Shown piece after piece: positions 28,606-36,253 of a DNA stretch of 64,000 nucleotides; the stretch's first letter is position 1; each line of letters begins with the position of its first letter. The DNA is from Glycomyces sp. L485 (GTDB taxonomy: Bacteria; Actinomycetota; Actinomycetes; Mycobacteriales; Micromonosporaceae). The notes beneath the pieces are model-generated. The model saw only the letters and a list, made by a program, of their open reading frames with translations, had not been told where the DNA came from and did no database searches. The stretch covers positions 470 to 64,469 of the forward strand of contig NZ_JAKZEW010000019.1 in NCBI RefSeq assembly GCF_022548875.1. Direction: 5' to 3'. The position numbers were made by a program, and so were the translations under genes.

Positions 28606-29623
28606 CGGCGGTCACCTCTTTCGGCTCGGGGACCAGTGTCTCTTCGTTCAGGTAGCCGTATCGGCCCAGCAGCGGGCGCGTCAGCGTCGACACCATGCGG
28701 CGGGTGCCGTCGGGCATATCGTCAGTCCACGCCTCGTCGGGCCGAATCGGTATGCGCCCCACGGTGAACCGCATCGGGTTCCCGGCAGCCGAGTGGCTCG
28801 GGCCGAGATCGGCCCAGCCGTCGCCGATGAAGTTGAGGTCGGATTCGACCAGGTCGAGGTCGCAGAACCGCGCCAGTGACGCGATGACCTTGCGGGGGCG
28901 CTGGATGATCCGCTCGTAACGGACTCGCCGCACCGGCACGCCGCGCCGGGCGAGCAGGCTGAACGCGGCGTTCTGCGCGTTCCACAGCATCGCGGCCTTG
29001 GCGGGGGAGTAGCGGGTCATCTGGTCGCCGGTGGGCGACTCGGGGCGCCGCACCTGCTTCGTCCAGGAGTAGGCCACGCCCCGCGAGTCGCGCACGACGT
29101 GCAGGACCCGCAGGTCGATGTTCGGCGACCAGCGCAGGCAGTAGGCCAGCGAGGCGTGCTTGGACGAGTCCACCACCACGCGGGCGTTCGTGTCCGCCGC
29201 GGCGGCCTGGTAGACCTTCTCGAAGTAGGAGACGTACTCGCGCACCAGCTGGTGCTGGGCGGGTGCGATCCTCTTCGCCGCGAGCGCCGGAATGTGCCGG
29301 GTTCTGTCTATGGTGGCCTTCAAGGCGCCGAGGCGCTCCACGTCCACCGAATCCCAGGACCCGAAGGCGGCCGCGCCGATCCGCTGCCAGAACTCGCAGT
29401 AGGAGAACGTGGCCCCGCAGGCGCACATCTCGTTGCCGAGCAGGTCCCGCTCCCACAGGTGAGTGATCTCGCCTAGCGGCATCACGCCGGGCAGCTGCCC
29501 CAGCAGCCGCTCTAGGAGCGTCGTGCCGCTGCGGCCCAGGCCTCCGATGAACACCACCTTGACGGGGTTATCGGACTGCTCGGCCGTATCGGCGATCTTG
29601 ACGCTCACTGATGCCACTCCCAC
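28598..29623 (-). CDS. Sulfotransferase 2, Cys-rich type
   Basis: The product is 341 aa. The PAPS loop is FIGGLGRSGTTLLERLL (about 25-41). A second PAPS contact lies in LHVVRDSRGVAYSW (about 174-187). The segment GNEMCACGATFSYCEFW, with three cysteines before FW, is typical of an actinobacterial sulfotransferase subfamily. The protein is cytoplasmic by sequence. The start is uncertain: GTG 29623 gives the longest form, while GTG 29608 has a better spaced GGGAGTGG. It is cotranscribed with the GT2 gene and diverges from the WecG-like gene. It differs clearly from the other two sulfotransferases of the locus, so they probably sulfate different positions. Confidence 0.82.
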   Translation of the reverse strand: MGVASVSVKIADTAEQSDNPVKVVFIGGLGRSGTTLLERLLGQLPGVMPLGEITHLWERDLLGNEMCACGATFSYCEFWQRIGAAAFGSWDSVDVERLGALKATIDRTRHIPALAAKRIAPAQHQLVREYVSYFEKVYQAAAADTNARVVVDSSKHASLAYCLRWSPNIDLRVLHVVRDSRGVAYSWTKQVRRPESPTGDQMTRYSPAKAAMLWNAQNAAFSLLARRGVPVRRVRYERIIQRPRKVIASLARFCDLDLVESDLNFIGDGWADLGPSHSAAGNPMRFTVGRIPIRPDEAWTDDMPDGTRRMVSTLTRPLLGRYGYLNEETLVPEPKEVTAGE

Positions 29624-29653
29624 TTCTGCTCGATCGCGATTCCCTGTGTGTCG

Positions 29654-29659
29654 GTATAA
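29654..29659 (-). promoter_or_regulatory. -10 box of the sulfotransferase 2 - GT2 unit
   Basis: On the minus strand TTATAC lies about 30 nt upstream of the sulfotransferase 2 start, giving a short conventional leader. The region also serves the divergent WecG-like gene. Confidence 0.4.
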
Positions 29660-29725
29660 CGACTCTGGGTGGGGTCGAGGACACGCCCTGAAGTGAAAAA
29701 ACCCGGAAAAAGCCGCCGGGGCGCT

Positions 29726-29742
29726 TACCGTCTGATGGCATG
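29726..29742 (+). promoter_or_regulatory. -10 box for a leaderless wecG-like transcript
   Basis: TACCGT (29726-29731) ends 8 nt before the ATG at 29740, with no ribosome binding site between them. Confidence 0.4.
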
Positions 29743-30561
29743 GAGCGGTTTGACCCTTCGCGGCGCGGTGAGTCCGACAATGCGGTCGTGACTCGGATCC
29801 GGCTGGGCGGCATCGGCATCGACCCGGTGAGTGAACGGCAGGCGGTCGAGCGGGTGCTCGCGGCGATCGAAATCGGATGCGGCGGGCAGGTCGTGACTCC
29901 GAACGTGGACATCCTGGCCGCCGCCAGGCGCAGCCGCGAGCTGCGGACCATCATCGAGGACTCCGACCTCGTCGTCGCCGACGGAGCCCCGCTCGTGTGG
30001 GCCTCCAGAGTGGCCGCAACGCCGCTGCCCGAGCGCGTCGCCGGCTCGGACCTGGTGTGGAGCCTCTCGGAGGCGGCCGCGACGCGCGGTCTGCGGATCG
30101 CGCTGCTCGGCGGCACCCCCGACGGGACCGCCCGGCCCACCGAGCGCGCCGCCGAGATCCTCGAAACCCGATACCCGGGCCTCAAGGTCGTCGGGGCGTG
30201 GTGCCCGCCGATGGGCTTCGACCGCGACGAGACGCACTGGCGGGCCCTGGTCGACCGCTTCGAAGCCGCCGCACCGGACCTGGTCTATGTCGGCCTCGGC
30301 TTCCCCAAGCAGGAGCACGTCATAGCGCGCCTGCGGACGGTCGCCCCGCGAGCCTGGTTCCTCGGCTGCGGGGCGAGCATCGACTTCATCGCCGGATTCC
30401 GGCGCCGCGCCCCCGAGTGGATGCGGCGAACCGGCACCGAATGGCTGTTCCGGCTCGCCTCCGAACCGCGCAGGCTCGCCCGGCGCTACCTCCTCGACGA
30501 CGTCCCCGAGGCGCTCAGGCTCCTCGCGTCCGCCGTCGCGGCGCGACGGCGGCATCACTGA
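29740..30561 (+). CDS. WecG/TagA/CpsF family glycosyltransferase (GT26)
   Basis: The product is 273 aa. The family motifs are in order: VVTPNVDILAAARR (about 51-64), ADGAPLVWASR (about 80-90), IALLGGTPDGTA, VYVGLGFPKQE (about 182-192) and LGCGASIDFIAG, then RRAPEWMRRTGTEWLFRL. Known members transfer N-acetylmannosamine (TagA), its uronic acid (WecG) or other sugars to an undecaprenyl-diphosphate-linked sugar at the membrane. It therefore probably adds the second sugar of the repeat unit. No polyisoprenyl-phosphate sugar transferase is present in the window, so the first sugar must be loaded by an enzyme encoded elsewhere. Confidence 0.92.
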   Translation: MERFDPSRRGESDNAVVTRIRLGGIGIDPVSERQAVERVLAAIEIGCGGQVVTPNVDILAAARRSRELRTIIEDSDLVVADGAPLVWASRVAATPLPERVAGSDLVWSLSEAAATRGLRIALLGGTPDGTARPTERAAEILETRYPGLKVVGAWCPPMGFDRDETHWRALVDRFEAAAPDLVYVGLGFPKQEHVIARLRTVAPRAWFLGCGASIDFIAGFRRRAPEWMRRTGTEWLFRLASEPRRLARRYLLDDVPEALRLLASAVAARRRHH

Positions 30562-30562
30562 T

Positions 30563-31294
30563 TCAGCGCCGGCGGGCGACGTAGACGACGTCCGTGCACC
30601 GCTTCGACATCGGCGAGGCCAGAAGGCCGTCGGTCGCCTTCGCGAACCACGCGACCGGCGCGCGATAGCAGCCTCGCGTGAACAGCGTGAAGCCCTGCAC
30701 GCCGACCAGCTCGTACCGGTGCCGGTCGAACAGTGCCCGCATCTCGGCGTGCGACAGCTCCTGGAACCACGTCGAGGCGTCCAGCCGGCCGAACGTCTTG
30801 CGCAGGTGGCGCAGCGAAGCGGCATTGCCGTGGTTCTCGACCAGCAGCAGCCCCGCGTCGGCATCGGGCAGAGCCGCCGAGGCGAACTCCATCAGTTGGT
30901 CCCGCAGGGCCTCGTCCACATTGAGCACGAAGCGGAACGCGGTCACCAGCGCCGGGCGGCCCGGCGACGCGGCGGGTGCCGCGCCGCCCGGTCCGACCAG
31001 GTGCGCGTACCCCGGCGTGCCCAGCTCGCGGCCCTTCGCCAGCATCGCCTCCGACGTGTCATAGCCGTGCGAGACCTCCACCAGGCCCGACAGCATCCGC
31101 GCCACCCGCCCGGTGCCGCAGGCGAAGTCGTGGTGCACCGGCGGCACCCCGAACGCGGTCGGCACGAAGCCGCGGAGCCAGCCCGTCTGGCGTGAACTCA
31201 CGATCGACGAGAACGTCCCGGGCGCATAAGTGTCCTCGGCGTACTTCTCGACCGCGTTCGGGTCCTGGAAGACCTCGGTGTAGTTGGCAGCCAC
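30563..31294 (-). CDS. Class I SAM-dependent methyltransferase
   Basis: The product is 243 aa. SAM motif I is HDFACGTGRVARML (about 55-68), followed by the acidic motif II position in GYDTSEAMLAKG and a motif IV-like ALVTAFRFVLNVDE. The N-terminal YTEVFQDPNAVEKYAEDTY stretch resembles sugar and small-molecule methyltransferases. It probably O-methylates the glycan or a precursor. GTG 31294 has GGGGGA six bases upstream. It is the last gene of the six-gene minus-strand unit beginning with the Wzz-like gene and meets the WecG-like gene tail to tail. Confidence 0.85.
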   Translation of the reverse strand: MAANYTEVFQDPNAVEKYAEDTYAPGTFSSIVSSRQTGWLRGFVPTAFGVPPVHHDFACGTGRVARMLSGLVEVSHGYDTSEAMLAKGRELGTPGYAHLVGPGGAAPAASPGRPALVTAFRFVLNVDEALRDQLMEFASAALPDADAGLLLVENHGNAASLRHLRKTFGRLDASTWFQELSHAEMRALFDRHRYELVGVQGFTLFTRGCYRAPVAWFAKATDGLLASPMSKRCTDVVYVARRR

Positions 31295-31318
31295 GAATAT
31301 CCCCCAAATCGGAAGGTG

Positions 31319-32791
31319 TTAGATCCTGTGCCGGTGGCGCATCAGCGCCACCGCCCACGCGACGCCCGCCGCCGCGAGCGCTACCAGCGCCCACGCCCCG
31401 CCGAGCCCGCTGAACGCGAGCGGCAGCGCCCCGAAACCGAGCCCGGTCGCCGCCAGCGCCCGCCTTGTCAACGCGCCGAACGGATGGAGTCCGTAGGTCC
31501 GCCACAGCTGCGTGAGTGGAATCAGATTATTCACCAGAACGGCCGCCGACCACGCGATCGCCGCGCCGACGACGCCGAGGGAAGGAATCAGCACCAGGTT
31601 CAACGCCACGTTGAACGCCAGAGAGATCGTCACGTCGGCCAATTGCCAGGCGGTCCTGCCGGCCATCGCCAGCATCGAGTCGACCACCCCGCACGCCGCG
31701 CTGACCATCATGGCGGGCACCAGGATCCACACGACCGTACGCGCATCCTCGGTGGCGTACTCGCCGCCGAACAGCCGCAGATACCACTCGGCGCCGAGCC
31801 CCACCGCGAGGTACACCGGCCAGGTGAGCGCCACGATCCACGCCGTCGACTCCTGGTAGAGCCGCCGGGCCGACAGCGCCTCCCCGGCCGCCATGGCGGC
31901 GGCGGCACGCGGCTGCACCGCCTGCCCGACCGCCCCGGAGGCCAGCTGCCCGACGATGACGAACCTGGTCGCCACGGTGTACACCGCCGCCGGGCCGAGC
32001 CCGGCGAGCGCGGCGACCAGGATGATGTCGAGCCGCTGGAGCCCGATCTGGGCGACCCCCGCGACGGCCCTCGGCGCTGTGAAGCCCCAGAACGCGCGCG
32101 CGTCCACCCGGTCCGGGAACCCCGGGTCGCCGGAGGAGTGGTGCCGCCACAGGTACCACCCGGCGGCCACCGCGGCCGGCAGGTACGGCAGCGCCCACGC
32201 GGCCGTCACCGCCAGGACCGAGGCCGAACCGGTCGCCGCGATCACCCCGAGCGCCGCGAGCTGCGCCAGCGTGCGGCCGAGCTTGTCGATGAGGACCGTC
32301 GGACCCATGCGCCGGTACCCGCGCGTGGCCGCCAGCAGCGCCTCCAGGGCCACCGATGCGGGAATGAAGCATGCTACGAGCCGCACCAGCTCCGGGCGCG
32401 CGAACATCGGCGCCGCGGCGAACAGCCCGGCGGCCGCGGCAGCCGAGGCGATCGCCGCAGGCCACAGGCTCGTCCGCAGCACCGATCCGATCGCCGCTTC
32501 CCGGCCGGCCCTGCGCAGCCGGGCCACCCAGTACACCAGCCCCGTCGGCGTCCCCAAGCGCGCCAGAGCGACGACGAGGAGGAACACTGAGGTCACCGCG
32601 AAGAACGCACCGGCCTCGGCCGGCGAGAGCGCCACGGCCACCAGCCAGGTGACCGCGAGACCGCCGCCTCCGGCGACGGCCGCGCCGACGAGGTTCACCA
32701 GTCCGCCGCGCGCGGTGCCGCGCAGCTCGGATCCGTCCGGCTGGGTCTTCGCCGTTGTCAGCGCCGCCAACTCGGCGTCCTGCCCAGCCAC
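31319..32791 (-). CDS. Wzx-type polysaccharide flippase
   Basis: The product is 490 aa with about 13-14 membrane helices and few charged residues between them, the layout of the MOP/oligosaccharide flippase superfamily. The first helix pair (GLVNLVGAAVAGGGGLAVTWLVAVAL) and RLGTPTGLVYWVARL match the polysaccharide biosynthesis protein family. It would move lipid-linked oligosaccharide repeat units across the membrane before polymerisation. The GTG start lies 34 bp inside the sulfotransferase 3 gene, so the two are coupled. Confidence 0.88.
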   Translation of the reverse strand: MAGQDAELAALTTAKTQPDGSELRGTARGGLVNLVGAAVAGGGGLAVTWLVAVALSPAEAGAFFAVTSVFLLVVALARLGTPTGLVYWVARLRRAGREAAIGSVLRTSLWPAAIASAAAAAGLFAAAPMFARPELVRLVACFIPASVALEALLAATRGYRRMGPTVLIDKLGRTLAQLAALGVIAATGSASVLAVTAAWALPYLPAAVAAGWYLWRHHSSGDPGFPDRVDARAFWGFTAPRAVAGVAQIGLQRLDIILVAALAGLGPAAVYTVATRFVIVGQLASGAVGQAVQPRAAAAMAAGEALSARRLYQESTAWIVALTWPVYLAVGLGAEWYLRLFGGEYATEDARTVVWILVPAMMVSAACGVVDSMLAMAGRTAWQLADVTISLAFNVALNLVLIPSLGVVGAAIAWSAAVLVNNLIPLTQLWRTYGLHPFGALTRRALAATGLGFGALPLAFSGLGGAWALVALAAAGVAWAVALMRHRHRI

Positions 32792-33642
32792 TCGGCGAGC
32801 CGCGCGTCGTAAGGCTCATAGTGGTCGGTCAGGCGCCGACGCAGCGCCGGCGACATCGGCGAGGGCCGTCCGCGGGCGTTGTGCCGGGCGAACGCGAACT
32901 CGCCGAGCCACGGCAGTCCCAGGAAGCGCAGGACACGCTCGAAGACGTCCTCGGGCCTGGTGAAGAACTCCCCGGAGTCGAGCACGAGGACCCGGTCGCG
33001 GCCCACCGCTTGCGCGAGCGGCTCCAGGTAGTCCGTGTAGCGCCCGCGCGCGACATAGGCGTGGTGCTGGTGGTCGAAGCTGTAGTGGGCCGGGTCGATC
33101 CGCAGACGCTGCTCGGCGCCGAGCAGCCGCCCGGGCTCGGCCTCGACGGCCGCCTCGAAGTCGGCGATGTCGTCGAAGTCGCGCGCCACCTCGTGCGCGT
33201 GGTGCGACCAGGCCCGCTCGACCGGGTCGCGGACGAGCACGATGACCTTGACACCGGGCAGGTCGCGGGCGAAGCGCCGTGCCGCCAGAGGGTGGTACAG
33301 GTAGTACGGGCTCGACTCGAACCCGACGGGCGCGAGGCCGGTGTGGTCGGCGATCCTGCGCGCGACGGCCTTGGTGGGGAAATGCGCCCGGTACCAGGCC
33401 AGGCCCCGCTCATACGCGGTGTCGAAGTAGTGGACGCCCTTGTGGCACACGGGCTTGAGGATCGCCGGGTGCTGCGCGAGCGCGCGGTACAGCGAGGTGG
33501 TGCCGCAGCGCTGGCCGCCGCAGACCAGCAGGCCCGGCAGGATCCGCGACGACGACGTCAGGAGCCCGAAGGTCCTGGTGGAGTGGCCGACGACGGCCTT
33601 GACGGGAGTCGGCACGCGCTCCCGCAGCGATCGCTCGCTCAA
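32758..33642 (-). CDS. Sulfotransferase 3, heparan/NodH-like
   Basis: The product is 294 aa. The PAPS 5'-loop is GGQRCGTTSLYRALAQHP (about 42-59), the 3'-phosphate site VLVRDPVERAWSHHAHE (about 125-141), and SSPYYLYHP between them is the conserved loop of the Sulfotransfer_1 domain as in heparan-sulfate N-deacetylase/sulfotransferases. The catalytic-side KGVHYFD matches the lysine/His region of that group. It is cytoplasmic by sequence. The TTG start has AGGAG eight bases upstream. Being within the export/polymerisation operon, it probably sulfates the repeat unit before flipping. Confidence 0.88.
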   Translation of the reverse strand: MSERSLRERVPTPVKAVVGHSTRTFGLLTSSSRILPGLLVCGGQRCGTTSLYRALAQHPAILKPVCHKGVHYFDTAYERGLAWYRAHFPTKAVARRIADHTGLAPVGFESSPYYLYHPLAARRFARDLPGVKVIVLVRDPVERAWSHHAHEVARDFDDIADFEAAVEAEPGRLLGAEQRLRIDPAHYSFDHQHHAYVARGRYTDYLEPLAQAVGRDRVLVLDSGEFFTRPEDVFERVLRFLGLPWLGEFAFARHNARGRPSPMSPALRRRLTDHYEPYDARLAEWLGRTPSWRR

Positions 33643-33668
33643 TCGTTGCTCCTAACAGTCCGCAGTAG

Positions 33669-34877
33669 TCAGACATCGCGCTGCCGTGCTATGTGTCGCA
33701 GTAGTGTCGGCAGCAGCCACCGGCCCAGCGCCCCGAGCGAGGCTCCGGCCTGCTCGGCCTGGTCGCCCATGTAGCGGACCGCGAGGTCGACCAGGTACAG
33801 CAGTGTCGTCGGCTCCGACTCAGAGGGAGTGACGCCCATGGGGGACAGCACGGCCGAGGAGTTCGCGGCGAGCAGCAGCACCGCCGTGGTCGGGTCGACC
33901 TGGTGGGTGACGATGTCGTCCTGGAGCCGGTAGTGGACGGCGTCGAAGCCGAACGGCACGCCGGTCTCGAACCGCTCCAGGTCCCACAGGTAGATCACGT
34001 CGGCCGCCTCGCAGGTGTTCCACGGCGACCAGTCGCCGTGCCAGGCTCCGAAGGTCAGCTCGATCGTCGCGTACCGGTCGAGCAGCGTCGTTCCGGCGGC
34101 CACGAGCGTGTCGGCCTCGGTGTCGCCGCGCTGCGCGAGCAGCTTGAGGCGGGTGCGCAGTCGGTGCGCGTAGTCCGACTCGCCGAGCGGTGAGCGCACG
34201 GTGCCTGCCACCGCGGCCAGTTCGCTCATGGCCTCGATGCGGCGCGTCTCGCCGCACTCGATCGGCTGGGTCCAGGCGGGGAGCGCCGAGGTGACCATGA
34301 GGTTGTGGCCGCGCCAGGTGCCCGAGTGCAGTAGGCGAGGGACGCGCAGGCGCCGCAGGTCCCAGTACTCGCTGAGCCGGCGGGTCGCGGCCGTCTCGGC
34401 CTCCACGAGCTCCCTGGTGAGCTGGTTGACGCCGAGCTTGGCGAACGCGACGGTGCGGGCGTCGCCGTCGAGGATCTGGAGCACCGGTTTGCGGTTCGCC
34501 CTCGCAGGTCCGATGTGGATGCTGATATGCACATCGTGGCCGAGGACCGCGCTGAGATGGTCGTCGATGCCCTCGGCGGCCGAGACCTCGATGCGGTGGG
34601 GCAGCAGGAGCCGGTCGAGGCCCAGGCGCAGCGCCCACACCGCGGCGTCGCGCTTGGCGCGGGCGGCCCTGGCGGCGGGCCGGGAGTACCTGGCGAGGGC
34701 CCCGGCGGCGACCTTCCTGGTGGCGGCCGGGATGAGCACGCGGGGCTTGCGCCGGTTGGGCACCACGATGTACGGGCGCGTCTCCTCTCCGGACTCCGGG
34801 TAGAGCTGGCCGACCACCTCGGCCAGGTAGGTGGCGCGCCGACGCAGGTCGTCGGCGGTCTGCAGGGCTCTGCTCAT
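33669..34877 (-). CDS. Protein-kinase-fold (APH-like) phosphotransferase
   Basis: The product is 402 aa from ATG 34877 (CGGAG upstream). The C-terminal part has the phosphotransferase motifs of the aminoglycoside/choline kinase fold: catalytic loop AWHGDWSPWNTC (about 277-288) and the metal-binding IYLWDLERFE (about 293-302). Before that, GDARTVAFAKLGVN resembles the ATP-site lysine strand. The first 150 residues are basic and unusual. No membrane helix is seen. Placed between the ligase-like and sulfotransferase 3 genes, it may phosphorylate a sugar, a lipid carrier or a glycan acceptor. The substrate cannot be inferred, and similar genes occur in other actinomycete polysaccharide loci. Confidence 0.75.
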   Translation of the reverse strand: MSRALQTADDLRRRATYLAEVVGQLYPESGEETRPYIVVPNRRKPRVLIPAATRKVAAGALARYSRPAARAARAKRDAAVWALRLGLDRLLLPHRIEVSAAEGIDDHLSAVLGHDVHISIHIGPARANRKPVLQILDGDARTVAFAKLGVNQLTRELVEAETAATRRLSEYWDLRRLRVPRLLHSGTWRGHNLMVTSALPAWTQPIECGETRRIEAMSELAAVAGTVRSPLGESDYAHRLRTRLKLLAQRGDTEADTLVAAGTTLLDRYATIELTFGAWHGDWSPWNTCEAADVIYLWDLERFETGVPFGFDAVHYRLQDDIVTHQVDPTTAVLLLAANSSAVLSPMGVTPSESEPTTLLYLVDLAVRYMGDQAEQAGASLGALGRWLLPTLLRHIARQRDV

Positions 34878-34879
34878 GG

Positions 34880-36253
34880 CTACTCCGTACTCGTTCGCAA
34901 GGGCACTGGTATTCGGTTGGCGGCGAGGAGCACGTAACTGAGGAGCGTGAACAGCAGGGGGGTGACCAGGGCGTTGTAGTAGAACATCGAGAGCATCGAC
35001 AGGCCTATGACCGCCGACCCGGCGATCCCGACCGCCGAGTGGTCCGACCGGAAACGCCACAGCACGGCCAGGGTGAAGCCGAGGTAGGCGATGGTCCCGG
35101 CGACGCCGTGGGCGAACAGGACCTGCCACAGTTGGCCGTTGCCGCCGAGGGTGCGGCCCCCGCAGCGCGGGCATTCGGGCGTGGGGCCCACGGCGATGGA
35201 CTCCCCCGAGCCGAGGGTCTTGCGGGTCGAGCCGAAGCCGAGGACCGGCGAGTGGCTGAGGACGAGCTCGGCGGCCCGCTCGGAGGAGAAGGCGCGGCCG
35301 TCGTCGGAGTGGCCGTTGTCGAGCCGCGTCTGTGCGACCGTACCCAGCGGTGTGAGCGCCACGAGCAGGAGCGCGGCGCAGCCGGCTCCGGCGAGCGAGG
35401 CCATCCCCGCCGGTCGCCCCGATATGAGCAGCCGCAGTGCCGCGAAGACCGCGATGGCGGCCAGGCCCAGCCACAGGCCCCGGTTCATCGAGTACACGGC
35501 CGGGACCAGCGAGACGGCGAGCAGCACCGTGGCCGCGACGCGCCAGCGCTTGCGCAGCGGCAGGCAGAACGCGGCGACGGCGAGCCACACCAAGGTGATG
35601 GCGAAGTTGTTGCCCCAGGTGTTGGTGTAGCCCCAGGGCGCGGCCGGGCGCGGCGTCTCGTACCCGAGGAAGTCCATGGTCTGCGCGGCCGCGGGGTGGA
35701 CCAGCGACTGGACGAAGCCGTCGGCGGCCACCGACTTCGGAAGCAGCGCCTCGACCGGCGAGGTGTATTCGAAGCCGCCGGCGAAGGTGCCGAGCAGACC
35801 CCCGGCCACCGTGACGGTGAACAGCCACGCCAGCAGCCGGATGAGCCGCTCCCGCGGATAGCGGCCCTCGGCGACGAGGTTGTAGGCCCACAGCGCGATG
35901 AGCGTGAGGCAGCAGTAGAAGCCGAGCCGGAACGTCGCACCGGGCAGGTTGGAGAACCAGGAGCCCGCGACGGTGCCGGGCGGGTCGACCCCGAGGTTGG
36001 CGACGCTGAGCGTGACGGTCAGCAGGAACAGCAGCCACCATCCGAAGGCGGGCGGCACGGCGATCGACCTGCGCCGTAGCAGGCGCACCGCGCCCACGGA
36101 GGCTACGAACGGGATGGCCAGGATTCCCATGCCCAGGGCCCACCACAGTGGATAGGCGGCGAGCAGCCATGTCAGGGCCGCTCCCTCGGGCGCGGTTTCG
36201 GCGGGGGACCGTCTGGAGGCGCGGGCGGCCCGCGCCGCTTCGGTGAGGGTCAT
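34880..36253 (-). CDS. O-antigen ligase/polymerase-like membrane protein
   Basis: The product is 457 aa from ATG 36253, which overlaps the Wzz-like gene by 4 bp. There are about 11-12 membrane helices and one large extracytoplasmic loop between the late helices (about residues 300-375), the layout of the WaaL/Wzy superfamily. That loop holds LSHSPVLGFGSTRKT, which resembles the H..PhG.G motif of the O-antigen ligase domain, and a CPRCGG knuckle-like pair unusual for the family. It would join repeat units or attach the polymer to an acceptor outside the membrane. Wzy and WaaL roles cannot be separated by sequence. Confidence 0.82.
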   Translation of the reverse strand: MTLTEAARAARASRRSPAETAPEGAALTWLLAAYPLWWALGMGILAIPFVASVGAVRLLRRRSIAVPPAFGWWLLFLLTVTLSVANLGVDPPGTVAGSWFSNLPGATFRLGFYCCLTLIALWAYNLVAEGRYPRERLIRLLAWLFTVTVAGGLLGTFAGGFEYTSPVEALLPKSVAADGFVQSLVHPAAAQTMDFLGYETPRPAAPWGYTNTWGNNFAITLVWLAVAAFCLPLRKRWRVAATVLLAVSLVPAVYSMNRGLWLGLAAIAVFAALRLLISGRPAGMASLAGAGCAALLLVALTPLGTVAQTRLDNGHSDDGRAFSSERAAELVLSHSPVLGFGSTRKTLGSGESIAVGPTPECPRCGGRTLGGNGQLWQVLFAHGVAGTIAYLGFTLAVLWRFRSDHSAVGIAGSAVIGLSMLSMFYYNALVTPLLFTLLSYVLLAANRIPVPLRTSTE

